Positions 1 to 6,509 of a DNA stretch of 12,410 bases are shown here, piece after piece. A model generated the notes under the pieces. It saw only the letters and a list, made by a program, of their open reading frames with translations, searched no databases and had not been told where the DNA came from. The DNA lies in the NCBI GenBank assembly GCA_964549735.1, contig CAZJWO010000107.1, positions 1-12,410 on the forward strand, written 5' to 3'. Both the position numbers and the translations under genes were made by a program. Numbering within the stretch: the stretch's first letter is position 1; each line of letters starts with the position of its first letter. The stretch comes from Glo-17 sp964549735. GTDB taxonomy: Bacteria; Krumholzibacteriota; Krumholzibacteriia; LZORAL124-64-63.

Positions 1-640
1 TGACGGAAACGCATTCCTCGGCCACGTGCTGGGCCGCGTAGCGCTGCACCGCGAGCGCGAGGATCTTCTGCGCCTGGCGCTTGGCGGCATGTTCGGTCTC
101 TTCGTGTAGATGCTTGACGGCCCGGGCGGCGCGCTCGCGCGCCTTGTCGATCATCTCCTCGGCCAGGCGTCGCTGCGCCTCCTCCGCCGTCAATCCGGCG
201 GTCTCCTCGAGACGCAGGTGCTGCTGGATCTTGAGCTGTTCGACCTCCAGCACGCGCTTGGCCAACTCGCCGTGCTGCTGGCGCAGTTCCTGCTCCATCG
301 TATCGAGCCGGCTTTCCTTCTGATCCAGGAACTCGGCCTTGCGGGTCGAACTGGCCTCACGCCGATCGAGGATCTCCTGCCGGCGGGCCAGCTCGCCGCG
401 CACCCGCGTCGCTTCGGCCTCCAGCTGCTGGCGTCCCTGCAACTGCTGCTCTTGCACGTCGAGGCGGGCTGCCTTGATCAGATCGGCAGCCTCGCGCCTG
501 GCGTCGGTCAAGAGCTGGGCGCGCAATTCCTTCGCGAGGCCGTGCAGCCGGGTGTAGCGCAACCGGTGGCCGAGCCAGCCGGCCAGAAAGGCCAGGCAGG
601 CGAGCGCGGATATATAGATAAACGCCGGCACGTCAGCCAT
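1..640 (-). CDS. rny: RNase Y (endoribonuclease), N-terminal part, cut by the window edge
   Basis: Membrane-anchored endoribonuclease that starts mRNA decay in bacteria lacking or supplementing RNase E. The first 213 codons are visible. Residues about 6-24 form a hydrophobic N-terminal anchor containing AFIYISALACLAFLAG. Residues about 30-190 are a long, highly charged coiled coil rich in Arg, Glu, Gln and Ala. The visible end, ILALAVQRYAAQHVAEE then CVSV, matches the family stretch just before the KH domain. The KH and HD (catalytic) domains lie beyond position 1, so catalytic residues cannot be checked. The ATG at 638-640 follows AAAGGAG with a 5-nt spacer. The gene lies 57 nt downstream of the 6S RNA and may be reached by read-through from it or from the zapA operon. 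Identification rests on the anchor, coiled coil and pre-KH motif together. Confidence 0.92.
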   Translation of the reverse strand, partial: MADVPAFIYISALACLAFLAGWLGHRLRYTRLHGLAKELRAQLLTDARREAADLIKAARLDVQEQQLQGRQQLEAEATRVRGELARRQEILDRREASSTRKAEFLDQKESRLDTMEQELRQQHGELAKRVLEVEQLKIQQHLRLEETAGLTAEEAQRRLAEEMIDKARERAARAVKHLHEETEHAAKRQAQKILALAVQRYAAQHVAEECVSV

Positions 641-697
641 GGCGTCTCCTTTCTTTCACTAGCGGAGGCGGGCGCGGGGCGGGTCTGCAGCGACGCG

Positions 698-888
698 AAA
701 AAGAAAGTTCCCCACCGGGCCGTGTGCGTCAGATGCAACTGAACCGGGTTGCACCAGGTGGGTTTCCTGCTCCTGCCTTGAGTCTGCGCCGCGCAGGGCG
801 CGACCGCCGACAGGAGACCCCGGAATCCCTACGAGAGAGTGTTGGCTCACTTGAATGACGCATCACGGGCCAAGCAGGGAAACCTTCT
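698..888 (-). ncRNA. ssrS: 6S RNA (regulator of sigma-70 RNA polymerase)
   Basis: 6S RNA mimics an open promoter and sequesters the housekeeping RNA polymerase holoenzyme. The predicted transcript is about 190 nt, the usual length. The ends pair: GAAGGTTTCCC (887-877) with GGGGAACTTTC (713-703), 11 bp including two G-U pairs, followed directly by a T-run (702-698) that makes the closing stem part of an intrinsic terminator. Inside it, GGCC(C)GTG and TGCGTCA pair with CACGGCC- and TGACGCA-type partners to extend the stem with small bulges. A large central bubble follows, then a terminal arm closed by CTCCTG/CAGGAG. The 3' half carries the recognisable ACCCACCTGGTGCAA and a small GTTGCA hairpin, as in proteobacterial-type 6S RNAs. 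Position next to zapA is also typical. The transcript start is placed 7 nt after the -10 box; the exact ends are inferred. Confidence 0.87.
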
Positions 889-894
889 GCTATC

Positions 895-924
895 ATTATA
901 CCCCCTGGACCCCTTCGCTGCCAA
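895..924 (-). promoter_or_regulatory. Promoter of the 6S RNA
   Basis: A -35 box TTGGCA (924-919) and a perfect -10 box TATAAT (900-895) are separated by 18 bp, placing the transcript start near 888, one base before the 6S closing stem. The -35 lies inside the zapA coding region and the -10 contains its TAA stop codon. Confidence 0.8.
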
Positions 925-1210
925 CCTCTTCGGCGAGCATGGCGATCAGGCGCTCCAGACGCCGCTGGGGGGCCTCCCGGGCGCCCTGTGGACCCGCGTG
1001 CAGACCCGCACGGGCGAGGTCATCGGCGAGGTTCAGCGCCACGAGCACAGCGAGACGATCCGCCGCGATCGGCCCGCATCCCCGCGCCGCTTCCCGCATG
1101 CGAGTGTCGATCTGATCCGCAAGCGATTGCAGATAATCCGGGTCTGCTTCGCTGCGCAACGTGTAGGCGCTCCCGAAGATGCTGACCGTGACGTCCCGCA
1201 ATTCAGCCAT
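896..1210 (-). CDS. zapA: Cell division protein ZapA
   Basis: Small FtsZ-binding protein that bundles FtsZ filaments and promotes Z-ring assembly in the cytoplasm. The protein is 104 aa from the chosen start. Its N-terminal half has the family pattern: a short beta strand VTVSIFGSAYTL, then a helix beginning EADPDYLQSLADQIDTRM, then the helix AADRLAVLVALNLADDLAR. The C-terminal third is a charged helix suited to the ZapA dimer/tetramer coiled coil. The start is uncertain. ATGs at 1210, 1216 and 1249 are in frame, and none has a strong Shine-Dalgarno; the one at 1249 has a weak AGG. I chose 1210 because family members begin only a few residues before the first strand. It lies 57 nt downstream of the ZapB-like gene, in the same operon. 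Its stop codon is inside the 6S RNA -10 box. Confidence 0.88.
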   Translation of the reverse strand: MAELRDVTVSIFGSAYTLRSEADPDYLQSLADQIDTRMREAARGCGPIAADRLAVLVALNLADDLARAGLHAGPQGAREAPQRRLERLIAMLAEEVGSEGVQGV

Positions 1211-1267
1211 CGCCATACCCGCCGCCGTCGCCGCCTGACCCGCACGCATCGATACCTGCGCACCGAA

Positions 1268-1537
1268 TCAACCCATCGCTTCCAACTTGGCGATGAGACC
1301 GCCAACTTTCTGCTCTATCAGACGCTTTTTTGCTTCCAGGTCGTCAAACTGACTCGCGGCCTCGCGCGCCGCATCCACCTGCTGCCGCAAGCCCTCGTTT
1401 TCGCTCTCGATGGCGCGCAGACGTTCCTGCATCGTTGCGCACTTCGCACCGAGCCGCTCGTTGTCTCGCCGCAGTTCTTGCATCCGGTCAATCGTTTCCA
1501 AGATCTTGTTCTCAAGACGCGTGAGCTGCTCTTCCAT
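1268..1537 (-). CDS. ZapB-like small coiled-coil protein
   Basis: Predicted 89-aa protein that is almost entirely coiled coil: LTRLENKILETIDRMQELR, then ESENEGLRQQVDAA, then a Leu/Ile-rich end before the stop. Composition, length and position immediately before zapA suggest a ZapB-type cell division factor that joins the Z-ring through ZapA. Coiled coils diverge fast and sequence alone cannot prove the family. The start at 1537 follows AAGGAAG at a rather long spacing of 11 nt. ATGs at 1573 and 1576, directly after the pheT stop, are alternatives that would add 12-13 residues (SSRTAKEDNRI-type extension) and would suggest translational coupling to pheT. The function is inferred from neighbourhood; that it is a real gene is well supported. 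Confidence 0.72.
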   Translation of the reverse strand: MEEQLTRLENKILETIDRMQELRRDNERLGAKCATMQERLRAIESENEGLRQQVDAAREAASQFDDLEAKKRLIEQKVGGLIAKLEAMG

Positions 1538-1577
1538 GATTCGGTTGTCTTCCTTCGCAGTTCGCGAACTCATCATT

Positions 1578-4028
1578 TCACGCGGTGCGCGGCAGCACCC
1601 GCCACTGATCCGAGAGCGCAGCCAGGCAACGCGCGACTGCTTCGTCAACGACACCACCGGTCAGGCTACTGCGCGACGACCGGAACTTCAAGCGAATTCC
1701 ATACGCGGCAACGCCGGCCGCCAGCTCCCGACCCGTATATATATCAAATAGTTCCACGCTCTCCAGCAACTCGCCAGCGGCCTTCTGGACAGTACTCGCG
1801 ATACCTTCGTACGTCACTCCGTCCGGCACCAGCAACGACAGATCCCGGCGTGCGGCGGGAAATCGCGCGAACTCCTGGAACTGCACGTCCGCGGGCGTGG
1901 CAGCGAGGCGATCGAGGCGCAGCTCGAGGAGGGAGGCCGGACAATCCAGATCAAACCGAGCGGCTGCCTCCGGGGCGAGCCTCCCGAGCCAGCCGATGCA
2001 TCCCCCCCCTGCATCCAAGATCCGCCACTGCAGCCCCGCGGCGAGGAAAGGCTCGACGTCGCCGGCGGCGAGCGCCAACGGCGTCCGCAGGAGACTGCCG
2101 ATCTGCTCGCCGATGCCCTTGAGTTCGAGCAGGTCGACCGGCATACCGCCGAGGCCTTCTGCGGCGGCCCCCGCCATCCCGCACTGCAGGAGCCAGGGTT
2201 CCTCCGGCAACAAGCTGTTGCGGGCGCAGCCGCGGTCCGCAGTCGTGGCGCCCGCCGGCCAGTACACGCGGCCGAGCTGGAACAAGCGTACGGGCGACCG
2301 CGCGCCGGCATGCACGTTGTGGCGGGCGACGTCGGCGAAAGCCGGCACCATGCTCGTGCGCAGCAGCGTCTCGCGTCCGTGGTGCGGATTCAGGACTCGC
2401 AGGCATTCGCGTCGCGGATCCTCCGCGGGCAGCGCCAGGCTTTCGAGCTGCTGCCGCGTGAAGAACGAGCTGGTGACGATCTCATGGTACCCGAGCGACG
2501 GAAGCCACGTGCGCAGCAGGCGGCCGACCTCGTCCGGCCGCGACCGTCGTCTGCTCGCGAGTGCAGGCGCGTGGCCCATCCGCGCGCCCTTGTCGTAACC
2601 GTGGCGCCGGGCGATCTCCTCGACGAGATCGATCTCCTGCTTGAGATCCCGCCGGAACGACGGAATCTGGACCATGAGATTGACCGTCTTGGCCTCGATC
2701 TGCCCGCTGAGCGGCTGTACCTTGAGGCCGAGCGACTGCAGGATATCGGCGGCCCGTTCGAGATCCAGTTCGGTGCCGAGCACGCGGTTGACGTGGTGCA
2801 GACGCAGTGGCAGGTCGGCCTGGTTCTGATGGTCAGGATCGGCGCGATCTACCGCATCGCCGATGATCGCCGCCCCGCAGTGCTCCTGCAGCAGGAAGAG
2901 CGCTCGGTGAGCAGCGAAACGCACCATGCTCCAGTCTGCTTCGCGTTCGAAACGGTAGGAGCTCTCGCTGACCAGGCCGAGACGCCGGCTGCAGCCACGG
3001 ACCAGCCGCGGGGCGAAGAACGCGCTCTCGAGGAGCAAGCTCGTGGTGCCTTCGTAGACCTGGCTGCTCGCCAGCCCCATGACTCCAGCGAGAGCCACCG
3101 GACCGTCGCCGTCGGCGATGATCAGATCGTCGGCCTGGATCTGTCGCGATACGTCATCGAGCGTCGTCACCATCTGCTTTCTGCCGGCGCGGCGGACACT
3201 GATCACGCCGCCGCTGAGGCGGTCGCGGTCGAAGGCGTGCAGAGGCTGCCCGAGCTCGAAGAGCACGTAGTTCGTGATGTCGACCACGTTGTTGATGGGA
3301 CGCTGTCCGATCGCGCGCAGGCGATTCTGCAGCCAGCGCGGCGACGGCTTGACAACGACGCCGTCGGCGCCGTGCGCCGTGTAGCGCGGGCAGTCGGCGA
3401 AGCTCTCGATCTCGATCTTCCAACCGAGGCCGCCGGCCGCCGCCGGCTTGAGGACTCGCGGCGGATTCAGCTTCGTTGCGTAGATCGCCGCGACTTCGCG
3501 GGCGACGCCCAGGTGGCTGAGTAGATCGGGACGATTGGGCGTCACCTCGATATCCAGGACGACGTCACGATAGCCGTACAGCTCATCGGCCGGCGTCCCG
3601 AGGTCGGGCTCATCCGCGAGTTCCATGATGCCGGCGGCATCTCGTCCCAGTTCGAGCTCTGCCGCCGAGCAGATCATGCCTTGGCTCTCGATCCCGCGTA
3701 TCTTGGCGGGCTTGATCTGCACGCCGCCGGGCAGCACGGCGCCGGGCGCCGCCAGCAAGACGTGCAGGCCGGCGCGCACGTTCGGCGCTCCGCAGACGAT
3801 CTGCACCGGCTCGCCAGCGCCGGTCTCGACCCGGCAGACCGTGAGCTTGTCCGCGTGCGGGTGTTTCTCGCAGGCCAGGACCCGCGCGACCCGCACTCCT
3901 GGCCAGGAAAGCGCGAACTCCGCCAGCCGCTCGACGTTCAAGCCGGCAGCCGTCAGCCGATCGGCCAGCCCCTGCGGCGTGTCGTCCCAGGTCACGAGAT
4001 CGCCGAGCCACTGCAGGCTGATCTTCAC
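1578..4028 (-). CDS. pheT: Phenylalanine-tRNA ligase beta subunit
   Basis: Large subunit of the cytoplasmic alpha2-beta2 PheRS, which charges tRNA-Phe. The beta chain binds tRNA and edits Tyr-tRNA-Phe. The length of 816 aa is usual. Domains in order are an N-terminal part beginning MKISLQWLGD; an OB-type tRNA-binding domain about 40-150 with HPHADKL and IVCGAPNVRAG; the VLDIEVTPNRPDLLSH motif at 157-172; the B3/B4 editing region from about 210 with RPINNVVDITNYV and GQPLHAFD; B5 near 410-480; a synthetase-like core; and the C-terminal FDX-ACB anticodon-binding domain from about 722 (ARFPAARRDLSLLV). It starts with GTG at 4028, and GTGA overlaps the pheS stop by 4 bases, so the two subunits are probably translationally coupled. 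A CGAGGTG Shine-Dalgarno lies inside the end of pheS. Confidence 0.97.
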   Translation of the reverse strand: MKISLQWLGDLVTWDDTPQGLADRLTAAGLNVERLAEFALSWPGVRVARVLACEKHPHADKLTVCRVETGAGEPVQIVCGAPNVRAGLHVLLAAPGAVLPGGVQIKPAKIRGIESQGMICSAAELELGRDAAGIMELADEPDLGTPADELYGYRDVVLDIEVTPNRPDLLSHLGVAREVAAIYATKLNPPRVLKPAAAGGLGWKIEIESFADCPRYTAHGADGVVVKPSPRWLQNRLRAIGQRPINNVVDITNYVLFELGQPLHAFDRDRLSGGVISVRRAGRKQMVTTLDDVSRQIQADDLIIADGDGPVALAGVMGLASSQVYEGTTSLLLESAFFAPRLVRGCSRRLGLVSESSYRFEREADWSMVRFAAHRALFLLQEHCGAAIIGDAVDRADPDHQNQADLPLRLHHVNRVLGTELDLERAADILQSLGLKVQPLSGQIEAKTVNLMVQIPSFRRDLKQEIDLVEEIARRHGYDKGARMGHAPALASRRRSRPDEVGRLLRTWLPSLGYHEIVTSSFFTRQQLESLALPAEDPRRECLRVLNPHHGRETLLRTSMVPAFADVARHNVHAGARSPVRLFQLGRVYWPAGATTADRGCARNSLLPEEPWLLQCGMAGAAAEGLGGMPVDLLELKGIGEQIGSLLRTPLALAAGDVEPFLAAGLQWRILDAGGGCIGWLGRLAPEAAARFDLDCPASLLELRLDRLAATPADVQFQEFARFPAARRDLSLLVPDGVTYEGIASTVQKAAGELLESVELFDIYTGRELAAGVAAYGIRLKFRSSRSSLTGGVVDEAVARCLAALSDQWRVLPRTA

Positions 4029-5047
4029 AGGACACCTCGGAACTGTTGCAGGAATCGCAGGTCATTCTCGTAGAACAGCCGGATGTCGCCGATGCCGTAC
4101 TTGAGCATCGCCAGGCGGTCGATGCCCATTCCGAAGGCGAAGCCGGTGTAGGCATCGTCCGGATACCCCGCCGCCCGGAAGACGTTCGGATGGACCATCC
4201 CCGCCCCCATGATCTCCAGCCAGCCGCTCTGACCGCAGACGCTGCAACCGCGACCGGCGCACTTCACGCACTGCATATCCACCTCCACCGACGGCTCGGT
4301 GAACGGGAAATAGTGCGGGCGGAACCTGGTCTGGCGCGCGCCGTCGAAGAAGCTGGCGACGAACGCTTCGACGGTCTGCCGGAGATCCACGAGGCTGATG
4401 TCGCGGTCGACGCGCAAACCTTCGATCTGATAGAACTCGGCGGAATGGGAAGCATCCGCGTTCTCGTTGCGATAGACGCGCCCGGGAAAGACGTAAGCGA
4501 GCGGCGGCTGGACCCGTTCCATCGTGCGCACCTGCACCGGCGAGGTCTGGGTGCGCAAGAGGATCTCTTCGCCCAGGAAGAACGTGTCCTGGCTATCGCG
4601 CGCCGGGTGGTCGGCAGGGAAGTTCAGGGCGGTGAAGTTGTAGTAGTCCAGTTCCACCTCCGGGCCCTCGCCGCGATCGTAGCCGAGCCCGTAGAAGATG
4701 TCGCAGATCTCCTCCAGCACGCAGAGCAGCGGATGGGCCGTGCCCAGAACAGCGGGCGGCCGCCCGGGAAGAGTCAGATCGCGCACCGGTGCGGCCTCGC
4801 CGCCGACCTGGCAAGCCGCCTCTCGCGCCGCGATGGCCTGGCTGAGCTGCTCCTTGAGCTCGTTGAGCGCGGCACCGAAGCCGGGTCGCACATCCGCGGG
4901 CGCGTCCTTCAGGGCGCGCAGCAGGGCCGTCAACTCGCCTTTGCGGCCCAGCAGCCGGACGCGCACGGCGGCGAGCGCCTCGGCCGTGTCCGCCTGCTCG
5001 ATACTGGCCAACCCGGCCCTACGCAACCGTGCGATCGATTCAAGCAT
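4025..5047 (-). CDS. pheS: Phenylalanine-tRNA ligase alpha subunit
   Basis: Catalytic subunit of PheRS, 340 aa, the normal length for the short bacterial type. Residues 1-85 form the N-terminal coiled-coil arm that contacts tRNA. The class II core follows: the HPL motif at 105-107, motif 2 region PGRVYRNENADASHSAEFYQ at 188-207, the Phe-pocket sequence FPFTEPS at 247-253 and motif 3 GFAFGMGIDRLAM at 302-314. Four cysteines (260, 263, 268, 271) sit in the insertion before the GWLEIMGAGMVHP strand, a metal-knuckle-like arrangement seen in many bacterial PheS. The ATG at 5047 has AGAAAGG with a 9-nt spacer. An upstream in-frame ATG at 5161 would overlap rplT and has no family support. The gene begins 52 nt after rplT; no phenylalanine-rich leader peptide or attenuator is visible between them. 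Confidence 0.97.
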   Translation of the reverse strand: MLESIARLRRAGLASIEQADTAEALAAVRVRLLGRKGELTALLRALKDAPADVRPGFGAALNELKEQLSQAIAAREAACQVGGEAAPVRDLTLPGRPPAVLGTAHPLLCVLEEICDIFYGLGYDRGEGPEVELDYYNFTALNFPADHPARDSQDTFFLGEEILLRTQTSPVQVRTMERVQPPLAYVFPGRVYRNENADASHSAEFYQIEGLRVDRDISLVDLRQTVEAFVASFFDGARQTRFRPHYFPFTEPSVEVDMQCVKCAGRGCSVCGQSGWLEIMGAGMVHPNVFRAAGYPDDAYTGFAFGMGIDRLAMLKYGIGDIRLFYENDLRFLQQFRGVL

Positions 5048-5099
5048 GCCGGCCGGCCTTTCTGCAGTCCGTACCCACCGCCTGCCGCACGCCGCGAGG

Positions 5100-5453
5100 T
5101 CAGCGCGCGTTGCGGGCGACGTTCGCCAATCTGGCGAAACCCTGGCTGTCGTGAACGGCAAGGTCAGCCAGCACTTTACGATCGATATCGATGCTGGCCT
5201 TCTTCAAGCCGTCGATGAACGCGCTGTAGCTCAAGCCGTTCAATCGCGCCGCCGCATTGATCCGGGTGATCCAGAGCCGCCGAAAATCGCGTTTGCGCCG
5301 CTTGCGATCGCGGTACGCGAAGGCCATGGCGCGCTCGACGGCGTGCCGCCCCTCGCGAATCTGCACTTTCTTGCCGCCGAAAAACCCCTTGGCGCGCTTG
5401 AGGATACGCTTGCGCCGCTGTTTGCCGGCCGGATTGTTTGTCGCCCTGGGCAT
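5100..5453 (-). CDS. rplT: 50S ribosomal protein L20
   Basis: Assembly protein of the large subunit that binds 23S rRNA; in other bacteria it also represses its own operon. The protein is 117 aa, the standard size. It opens with MPRATNNPAGKQRRKRILKR, a basic extended tail, followed by AKGFFGGKK and the conserved helical part FRRLWITRINAAAR. The ATG at 5453 follows CAGGAGG with a 5-nt spacer, the clearest ribosome-binding site in this operon. It lies 46 nt downstream of rpmI, in the conserved infC-rpmI-rplT order. The pheS gene follows after 52 nt. Confidence 0.97.
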   Translation of the reverse strand: MPRATNNPAGKQRRKRILKRAKGFFGGKKVQIREGRHAVERAMAFAYRDRKRRKRDFRRLWITRINAAARLNGLSYSAFIDGLKKASIDIDRKVLADLAVHDSQGFARLANVARNAR

Positions 5454-5499
5454 GTCTGCCTCCTGATATGCGATCTGTGGGTGTGCGCTGGTCCGGCGG

Positions 5500-5703
5500 C
5501 TAGCCGCAGCCGAGCATCTTCTTGGTCCGCTTCTCGTCGCTTGGCGCAATCATGGCCGATTGGCGCAGATTCCGCAGCCGCTTCGGACTCTTGGCAGTGA
5601 AGAGATGGCCGTGATAGGCCTTGCCGCGTTTGACGCGCCCGCTACCGCTCAGTTTGAAGCGCTTGGCGGCCGACTTGTTGGTCTTCATCTTGCTCGAACC
5701 CAT
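5500..5703 (-). CDS. rpmI: 50S ribosomal protein L35
   Basis: Small basic protein of the large subunit, 67 aa. The family pattern is clear: KMKTNKSAAKRFKLSGSG near the N terminus, then a Lys/Arg-rich middle with HLFTAKSPKRLRNLR. The ATG at 5703 has GGGAG 8-9 nt upstream; an internal ATG at 5688 would remove five residues (MGSSK) and has no comparable site. The 73-nt gap to infC contains a GC-rich hairpin around GCCCGCTGGCGGGC near 5747-5765, but no T-run, so read-through from infC is expected. Confidence 0.96.
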   Translation of the reverse strand: MGSSKMKTNKSAAKRFKLSGSGRVKRGKAYHGHLFTAKSPKRLRNLRQSAMIAPSDEKRTKKMLGCG

Positions 5704-5776
5704 CTCTGTCTCTCCCTTTTGTGTCGGCGACGGCCCGTCCGCGGCCGCTGCCCGCCAGCGGGCGGCGCCGGCTGCT

Positions 5777-6298
5777 TCAACGCGCCTTGCGCGGGGCCAG
5801 TATGAAGCTGATCAACTTGCCCTCGCGCTGCGGCGTCGATTCCGGCGCGCCGTAAGGCGAAACCTCATCGATGAGGTGCTGGAGGAACTCCATGCCCAGA
5901 TCGATGTGCGTGATCTCGCGACCCCGGAACTGCATGACGACCTTGACCTTGTTCCCCGTTTCGAGGAAGCCGATGATATGCTTGCGCTTGAAATCGTAGT
6001 CATGGTCGTCGGTCTTGGGCCGGAATTTGATCGTCTTGATCTTGACCGTGTGCGACGTCTGCCGCGCCTTGCGCGCCTTCTTGCTCTGTTCGTAGCGGAA
6101 CTTGCCGTAATCCATGATCCGGCAGACCGGCGGCCGCGCCATCGGCGCCACCTCGACCAGATCGAGTCCCTTCTGCTCCGCGAGAGCCAGCGCATCGCGC
6201 GTGTCCATTTGGCCGAGCTGCGTCCCTTCCTCGTCCACCACTAGAACCGTGGGGATCCTGATCATGCGGTTGACGCGGGTCGTCTTGTTGGCCTTGAT
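5777..6298 (-). CDS. infC: Translation initiation factor IF-3, predicted ATC start
   Basis: IF-3 binds the 30S subunit, prevents premature joining of 50S and rejects non-canonical start codons. From the predicted start the protein is 173 aa, the normal length. The N-domain carries VVDEEGTQLG and the signature IMDYGKFRYE at 61-70; the C-domain has KFRPKTDDHDY and FRGREITHIDLGMEFL. No ATG is correctly placed: the ATG at 6265 would delete the conserved TRVNRMIRI start and has no site ahead of it. An ATC codon at 6298-6296 follows GAGGAGGT by six bases and gives (M)KANKTTRVN, matching the family N terminus. infC in E. coli starts with AUU, and IF-3 represses its own non-canonical start, so the same autoregulation is inferred here. 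A GTG at 6319 is a weaker alternative. Confidence 0.95.
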   Translation of the reverse strand: MKANKTTRVNRMIRIPTVLVVDEEGTQLGQMDTRDALALAEQKGLDLVEVAPMARPPVCRIMDYGKFRYEQSKKARKARQTSHTVKIKTIKFRPKTDDHDYDFKRKHIIGFLETGNKVKVVMQFRGREITHIDLGMEFLQHLIDEVSPYGAPESTPQREGKLISFILAPRKAR

Positions 6299-6311
6299 GG
6301 CGAACCTCCTC
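6296..6311 (-). promoter_or_regulatory. Shine-Dalgarno that decides the infC ATC start
   Basis: GAGGAGGT (6311-6304) is nearly fully complementary to the 16S rRNA tail. AGGAGG ends at 6305, and the spacer TTCGCC leads to ATC at 6298-6296, the optimal distance. No ATG, GTG or TTG lies at that distance. Confidence 0.75.
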
Positions 6312-6509
6312 GTGGTCACGCGAGACACCGGCGCCCGCCCGCCGCAAGACGAAAGGCGGGCACAATGGCCCGCCTCGGGATACATCGACCGTGCCGTCCA
6401 CATCGCGGTCAGGGACCGCGGAGCCAGTCACGGTGAGAGGCGGACCTCTGCTTGCCAGTGCGCCCGGGCATCGTTCCCGACCCGGGCGCACGTTTACAGA
6501 TCGACCAAT
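6299..6509 (-). promoter_or_regulatory. Structured thrS-infC intergenic leader (four hairpins, possible attenuator)
   Basis: This 211-nt gap is unusually long for the operon and holds, in transcription order, a perfect 11-bp inverted repeat with a 12-nt loop (6491-6458), a small AGAGG/CCTCT hairpin (6449-6436), a 7-bp CGCGGTC/GACCGCG hairpin with a 3-nt loop (6420-6404), and an 8-bp AGGCGGGC/GCCCGCCT hairpin (6375-6354) followed by TTCGTCTT. The last one is terminator-like although its T-run is interrupted. Its 3' strand can instead pair with GGCGGGC at 6343-6337, so two structures exclude each other just ahead of the infC ribosome-binding site. No clear promoter was seen inside. A leader controlling infC-rpmI-rplT is inferred; no known leader family was recognised with certainty. 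Confidence 0.5.
6354..6375 (-). terminator. Terminator-like hairpin upstream of infC (attenuator candidate)
   Basis: AGGCGGGC and GCCCGCCT form a perfect 8-bp stem with a 6-nt loop, followed by TTCGTCTT. The tail is only moderately T-rich, so termination would be partial at best, which suits attenuation or processing more than a final stop, because infC has no strong promoter of its own in view. Confidence 0.4.

Noticed and set aside
839..2122. 427-codon open frame on the plus strand
   Set aside because: It is antisense to zapA, the ZapB-like gene, part of pheT and the 6S RNA. Its Arg/Pro/His-rich text is a by-product of high GC.
2310..3524. 404-codon open frame on the plus strand
   Set aside because: It lies wholly antisense to pheT, whose protein is conserved along its length; no motif was found in the plus frame.
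5048..5161. N-terminal extension of pheS from an upstream ATG at 5161
   Set aside because: It overlaps rplT, has no ribosome-binding site and adds 38 residues not found in PheS.
4046..5218. 390-codon open frame on the plus strand
   Set aside because: It is antisense to pheS and runs into rplT in antisense; no family features.
6320..6403. N-terminal extension of infC from an ATG at 6403
   Set aside because: It would run through the leader hairpins and yield a Cys/Arg-rich extension foreign to IF-3, and it has no ribosome-binding site.
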